Of a stretch of DNA of 15,718 nucleotides, positions 13,187-15,718 are shown piece by piece. The translations under genes and the position numbers were made by a program. Every line of letters starts with the position of its first letter. Position 1 is the stretch's first letter. This stretch comes from CAYHZL01 sp964361075. GTDB taxonomy: Bacteria > Bacteroidota > Ignavibacteria > UBA10030 > UBA8401. Below the pieces are notes generated by a model, which saw only the letters and a program-made list of their open reading frames with translations, was not told the DNA's origin and did not search any database. Where the stretch lies: NCBI GenBank assembly GCA_964361075.1, contig CAYHZL010000073.1:1-15718 (forward strand), read 5' to 3'.

Positions 13187-14056
13187 ATGACTAAAAAAAT
13201 ATTATTCTTTGTTCTTTTTTTGAATCTCCATTTTATCTTCGCACAAAGTTCTGATACAACAGAAGTGAATACTGTGGACGCTATCGCAACAGAAGACAGC
13301 ACTGATTCTTCTGATTCCGATGATGAAGTCTTGCCATGGACTTTTTCTTTCCACAACGAATATTCGAAAACAAAAATAAACAAAGGCGTTGAGGTAAGTA
13401 ATGATCTTCCAACGTACGCTGCTTTTTTTTCTCTCGGACATTCTACCGGATTGAGTGCAAATATTATGTGGATGCGCTCGCTCGGCGACAGCAGCGGATT
13501 TTTATATTGGTCAGGTGCGGTTGGCTATGAGTATTCGTATAAAGATAATTTTACAGCATCGGCTTCGTATTCACACACGCAGTACTCAAGTGATTCTTCG
13601 AGCGCGATTGCGGCATTAGAAAATAATTTCACACTGTCGGCACGCTACGCTTTTTCTTTCGTCAACATTGGTGTTTCGTACGAACAATATTTGGGTACAT
13701 ACGGCGCGCATTTTTTTTCATTCGATATGAACCACGAATTTGAAATCGGCAATTTGGCAATAACGCCATCAGCTTCGATAGCGTTTCTTTCTCAAACCAT
13801 TGAGATTACCCGATTAAATGCATTGAAACAACAGCGGATGCAGAATAAAAAACAAGTTCCCAATGCGAAAACCAAAACAGTGGATATCAGCGGCATTAGT
13901 TCAATGCAATTTGGATGTGAAGCGCTGTATGATCTTGGAAAAGGGTTTTCTCTGTATGCAACACCTGAATATGTTTTGACGCCAAAAATTGAAACCGCAA
14001 AGCAAGCACGCCAATTTATTTTTTCAATTGGCGCTCAGTATAGAGCAGAATTTTAA
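13187..14056 (+). CDS. Exported outer-membrane beta-barrel protein of unknown function
   Basis: The 289-residue product has a signal peptide (about 1-20, ending FIFAQ), then an acidic, Ser/Asp/Thr-rich segment (about 21-48, TDSSDSDDE), then alternating aromatic strands to the terminal Phe (IGAQYRAEF), the standard pattern for an outer-membrane beta-barrel. Repeated strand-like stretches include GAVGYEYSYKDNFTASASYS and LSARYAFSFVNIGVSYEQY. The strand count is compatible with a mid-size barrel, but no family is recognised. A basic loop (KQQRMQNKKQ, near 225) probably lies outside or between strands. The start ATG 13187 begins the signal peptide; AGAGAGGA at 13168-13175 is a distant ribosome site. 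A longer in-frame extension from a GTG at 13163 would overlap prfC and is less likely. Confidence 0.78.
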   Translation: MTKKILFFVLFLNLHFIFAQSSDTTEVNTVDAIATEDSTDSSDSDDEVLPWTFSFHNEYSKTKINKGVEVSNDLPTYAAFFSLGHSTGLSANIMWMRSLGDSSGFLYWSGAVGYEYSYKDNFTASASYSHTQYSSDSSSAIAALENNFTLSARYAFSFVNIGVSYEQYLGTYGAHFFSFDMNHEFEIGNLAITPSASIAFLSQTIEITRLNALKQQRMQNKKQVPNAKTKTVDISGISSMQFGCEALYDLGKGFSLYATPEYVLTPKIETAKQARQFIFSIGAQYRAEF

Positions 14057-14408
14057 TTCTCCAGTCGTCTTTTGCAATCCTCCGGACGCAAACAAGAAAA
14101 GTATAAAAGTGATTTGGTAAAGTCCGGAATACTTTCGGAAGCCCCCGACAGTATATGGTAAGGACAACAGGTATGGTCGGGGAATTCCCGAAGTGAATTT
14201 GGTTGCCGGCGGTGGTTCGGCGGTAAGCATTAAACCTGCGACTGCCGATGAAAGCAAAAAACTTAAACCATATAAAAAATAATGTATGGCGAAACTCTGT
14301 TTCGCAAAGTACGGCAGATTTAAAACTGCAATTCCGCAATTTCCAAGTTCGGCAATTGTGGAATTCTTTTGTACTCCAAACGGGAATCCCTGTTCGTGAC
14401 ATCAAAAA
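14057..14408. other. Gene-poor junction with three consecutive palindromes
   Basis: This lies between the convergent outer-membrane protein gene and the response regulator. From 14289 three hairpins follow one another: GCGAAAC-TCT-GTTTCGC (14289-14305); GCAGATTT/AAAACTGC (14314-14329, one mismatch); AATTCCGCAATT (14330-14341) with AATTGTGGAATT (14354-14365). Also CCCCGAC (14144-14150) and GTCGGGG (14175-14181) form an inverted repeat. No T-run follows, so termination is not clear. The region looks like repeat or mobile-element debris at a breakpoint. Confidence 0.5.
14121..14282 (+). pseudogene. Possible C-terminal remnant of an unrecognised protein
   Basis: A 53-codon open stretch with no start codon reads SPEYFRKPPTVYGKDN, then YGRGIPEVNLVAGGG and a Lys-rich end (DESKKLKPYKK), ending at TAA 14280-14282. 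It looks coding-like in composition and ends as an ordinary protein would, but a stop at 14118-14120 and the lack of any upstream domain mark it as a fragment. The YGRGIP string faintly recalls the end of subtilase catalytic domains; this is a weak guess. It may be chance. Confidence 0.25.
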
Positions 14409-15101
14409 CTACAAGTTTTCTATAATATCTTTATAGCCCCTGCCAATGGGAATAGATACTCCATTAACCTCAACTATTTCGGCCGTGTATGATTCAATCT
14501 TGCTTATTGAAGCTATAAAAGATCGGTGAATCCGTTTGAAGCCGTTTGCGGGTAAAAGGTCCTCCATTTCATGCGTACTCATTTTTGAAATGTATTCTTT
14601 TTTTGTGGTAACGATCTTGATGTATTCCCGCTGACTTTCGATATAAAGAATCTCTGAGAATAAAATTTTTACCTTCTTTTTTTGAACATTTAGAAATATA
14701 AAATCTTTCATCTCCTCGGTTTCATTTTGTTTCTGTTGTTTTCTTCGTGCTGTTTTAACCTTATTTACTGCTATTAAAAATCGTTCAAATTCAAATGGCT
14801 TTAACAAGTAATCTGTAACATTTAGACTAAAACCCTCCACTGCGTATTGATGATAAGCTGTTGTAATAATTACTGCAGGAGGATGTATCAGCGTTTTTAA
14901 AAAGGCCATACCTTTTAGTTTAGGCAGATGAATATCTAAAAAAATAAGGTTGATGTTATTATTTCGCAGGTAATCAGTTGCAAGAATAGCATCTTTAAAT
15001 GTCCCCTGTAATTCCAGGAACGGTACTTGCAAAATATAATCCGATAAGACTTTTACTGCTAAAGGCTCATCTTCTATTATGATACACTTTATTTTAGACA
15101 T
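14409..15101 (-). CDS. LytTR-family response regulator
   Basis: The 230-residue product has an N-terminal receiver domain (about 3-118): acidic pair E10-D11 (IIIEDEPLA), phosphoacceptor D56 (IFLDIHLP), conserved Thr (T80/T81, IITTAY) and Lys101 (LLKPF). The C-terminal LytTR DNA-binding domain (about 135-228) has YIESQREYIKI, GFKRIHRSFIASISKI and VSIPIGRGYKD. Such regulators bind paired DNA repeats and are activated by LytS-type kinases; the Bacteroidota-like form here is very typical. ATG 15101 (MSKIKC) is preferred; a TTG at 15110 adds three residues. The gene overlaps the upstream kinase gene by 8 bp, so the two are co-translated partners. Target genes are not evident. Confidence 0.93.
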   Translation of the reverse strand: MSKIKCIIIEDEPLAVKVLSDYILQVPFLELQGTFKDAILATDYLRNNNINLIFLDIHLPKLKGMAFLKTLIHPPAVIITTAYHQYAVEGFSLNVTDYLLKPFEFERFLIAVNKVKTARRKQQKQNETEEMKDFIFLNVQKKKVKILFSEILYIESQREYIKIVTTKKEYISKMSTHEMEDLLPANGFKRIHRSFIASISKIESYTAEIVEVNGVSIPIGRGYKDIIENL

Positions 15102-15718
15102 GACTTGCAAGGTTAATATTTAAAGTAGCCGTAAACACAGATTCGCTTTGTTGAACAGATAAATCGTAATCGGTATAAAGTAATTCCAGTTGGCGTCTCA
15201 GGTTAGAAAGTCCAATATTTTGTTTTACACGCTCTTGCTCAGGAAATGCTTCAGTAGAATTTTTTACAACAAAAGCTAAAAGCCGGTTATGAACCGAAAG
15301 ATGAATATCAACAAAGGGATGAGCCCTTGTTTCAGACACACCATGTTTGAACGCATTCTCAACTATTGGGATCAGCAACAGTGGCGGTAAGACTTGTTTC
15401 ATATCTGCAATGTCGTAGTTAAAATTAACACGTAAAGAATCATCGTAACGCAATTTTTCAAGGGCAATATAGTCACTGATAATATTTAGTTCCTGTTCTA
15501 TAGTTATATACTCTCCACCGGTTTCATACAACATAAAACGCAATATTTTCGACAATCGTAAAATTGATTCGGGAGCCAAATCTGACTTATCCCTCGCCAA
15601 CGAATAAATATTATGCAATGTGTTGAATAAAAAATGCGGGTTCGTTTGTGATTTGAGATAGCTCAATTCTGCCTGTTGCTTTTCAATACGCAGTTGTTGG
15701 GCTGACAGTCTTAATTTA
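15094..15718 (-). CDS. LytS-like sensor histidine kinase, N-terminus beyond the window
   Basis: The frame stays open to the window edge, so the gene is 5'-partial. The visible part is about 208 residues. It starts with a helical linker (LRLSAQQLRIEKQQAEL), typical of the segment after the membrane domain, then the His_kinase block SQTNPHFLFNTLHNIYSLA with the phosphoryl-accepting His in NPHFLFN. The HATPase domain shows IPIVENAFKHG (N box) and QNIGLSNLRRQLELLY (G box). The missing N-terminus is expected to hold transmembrane helices sensing an unknown signal. The partner is the LytTR regulator that follows, overlapping by 8 bp. An internal TTG at 15664-15666 could be mistaken for the start, but the coding sequence clearly continues upstream of it. 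Confidence 0.93.
   Translation of the reverse strand, partial: KLRLSAQQLRIEKQQAELSYLKSQTNPHFLFNTLHNIYSLARDKSDLAPESILRLSKILRFMLYETGGEYITIEQELNIISDYIALEKLRYDDSLRVNFNYDIADMKQVLPPLLLIPIVENAFKHGVSETRAHPFVDIHLSVHNRLLAFVVKNSTEAFPEQERVKQNIGLSNLRRQLELLYTDYDLSVQQSESVFTATLNINLASHV

Noticed and set aside
14121..14282. Firm assignment of the remnant to a subtilase
   Set aside because: Only a short YGRGIP-like string supports it; no catalytic motif is present.
14016..14405. Minus-strand open frame of 129 codons after the response regulator
   Set aside because: It runs through three palindromes and into the outer-membrane protein gene, with a cysteine- and arginine-rich translation and no recognisable domain; it is probably not translated.

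Overview
The window is AT-rich bacterial DNA that looks like the Bacteroidota/Ignavibacteriota/Chlorobi (FCB) group. The pointers are many short signal peptides ending in 'AQ' or 'AQQ', possible TTTG / TAnnTTTG promoters, a LytS/LytTR-type two-component pair, acidic beta-barrel proteins and abundant palindromic intergenic repeats. A 10-N gap inside one gene shows this is a draft, probably metagenomic, scaffold. The lineage call is inference; no rRNA or tRNA is present.

Layout. Bases 1-129 hold part of a repeat element. 130-1020 (minus) encodes a membrane-anchored M23 peptidoglycan peptidase. It is divergent from murB (1241-2314, plus), so the left end is cell-wall related. A 140-bp inverted-repeat element follows murB. 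Next comes a tight three-gene operon: an exported dienelactone-hydrolase-like protein, an exported SGNH/GDSL hydrolase and an EamA-type transporter (2486-4885). About 400 bp of stacked palindromes lead to an exported FKBP-type prolyl isomerase (5294-6097), closed by a clear terminator.

6188-9577 is the least ordinary part. It holds two tandem copies of a two-gene module, each an exported outer-membrane-like protein (DUF1207-like) followed by a DUF2279/VanZ-like protein with a DKxGHFY motif. The partners abut with no spacer and in the same reading frame. A second 139-bp element with the same terminal inverted repeats as the one after murB follows. Then come an exported GDPD-family protein with several altered active-site positions (9767-10573) and a second, lipoprotein FKBP (10667-11378). 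The FKBP is split only by an artificial scaffold gap.

11592-13169 is prfC (release factor 3), with a strong terminator-like hairpin just upstream of its start codon. It is followed closely by a beta-barrel outer-membrane protein (13187-14056). 14057-14408 is a gene-poor junction with a possible C-terminal gene remnant and three consecutive palindromes. On the other side, on the minus strand, lie a LytTR response regulator and its LytS-like histidine kinase, which runs off the window.

Overall theme: cell-envelope maintenance (murein hydrolysis and synthesis, envelope folding by two FKBPs, outer-membrane proteins, exported hydrolases), with a dense and modular set of short palindromic repeats between operons.
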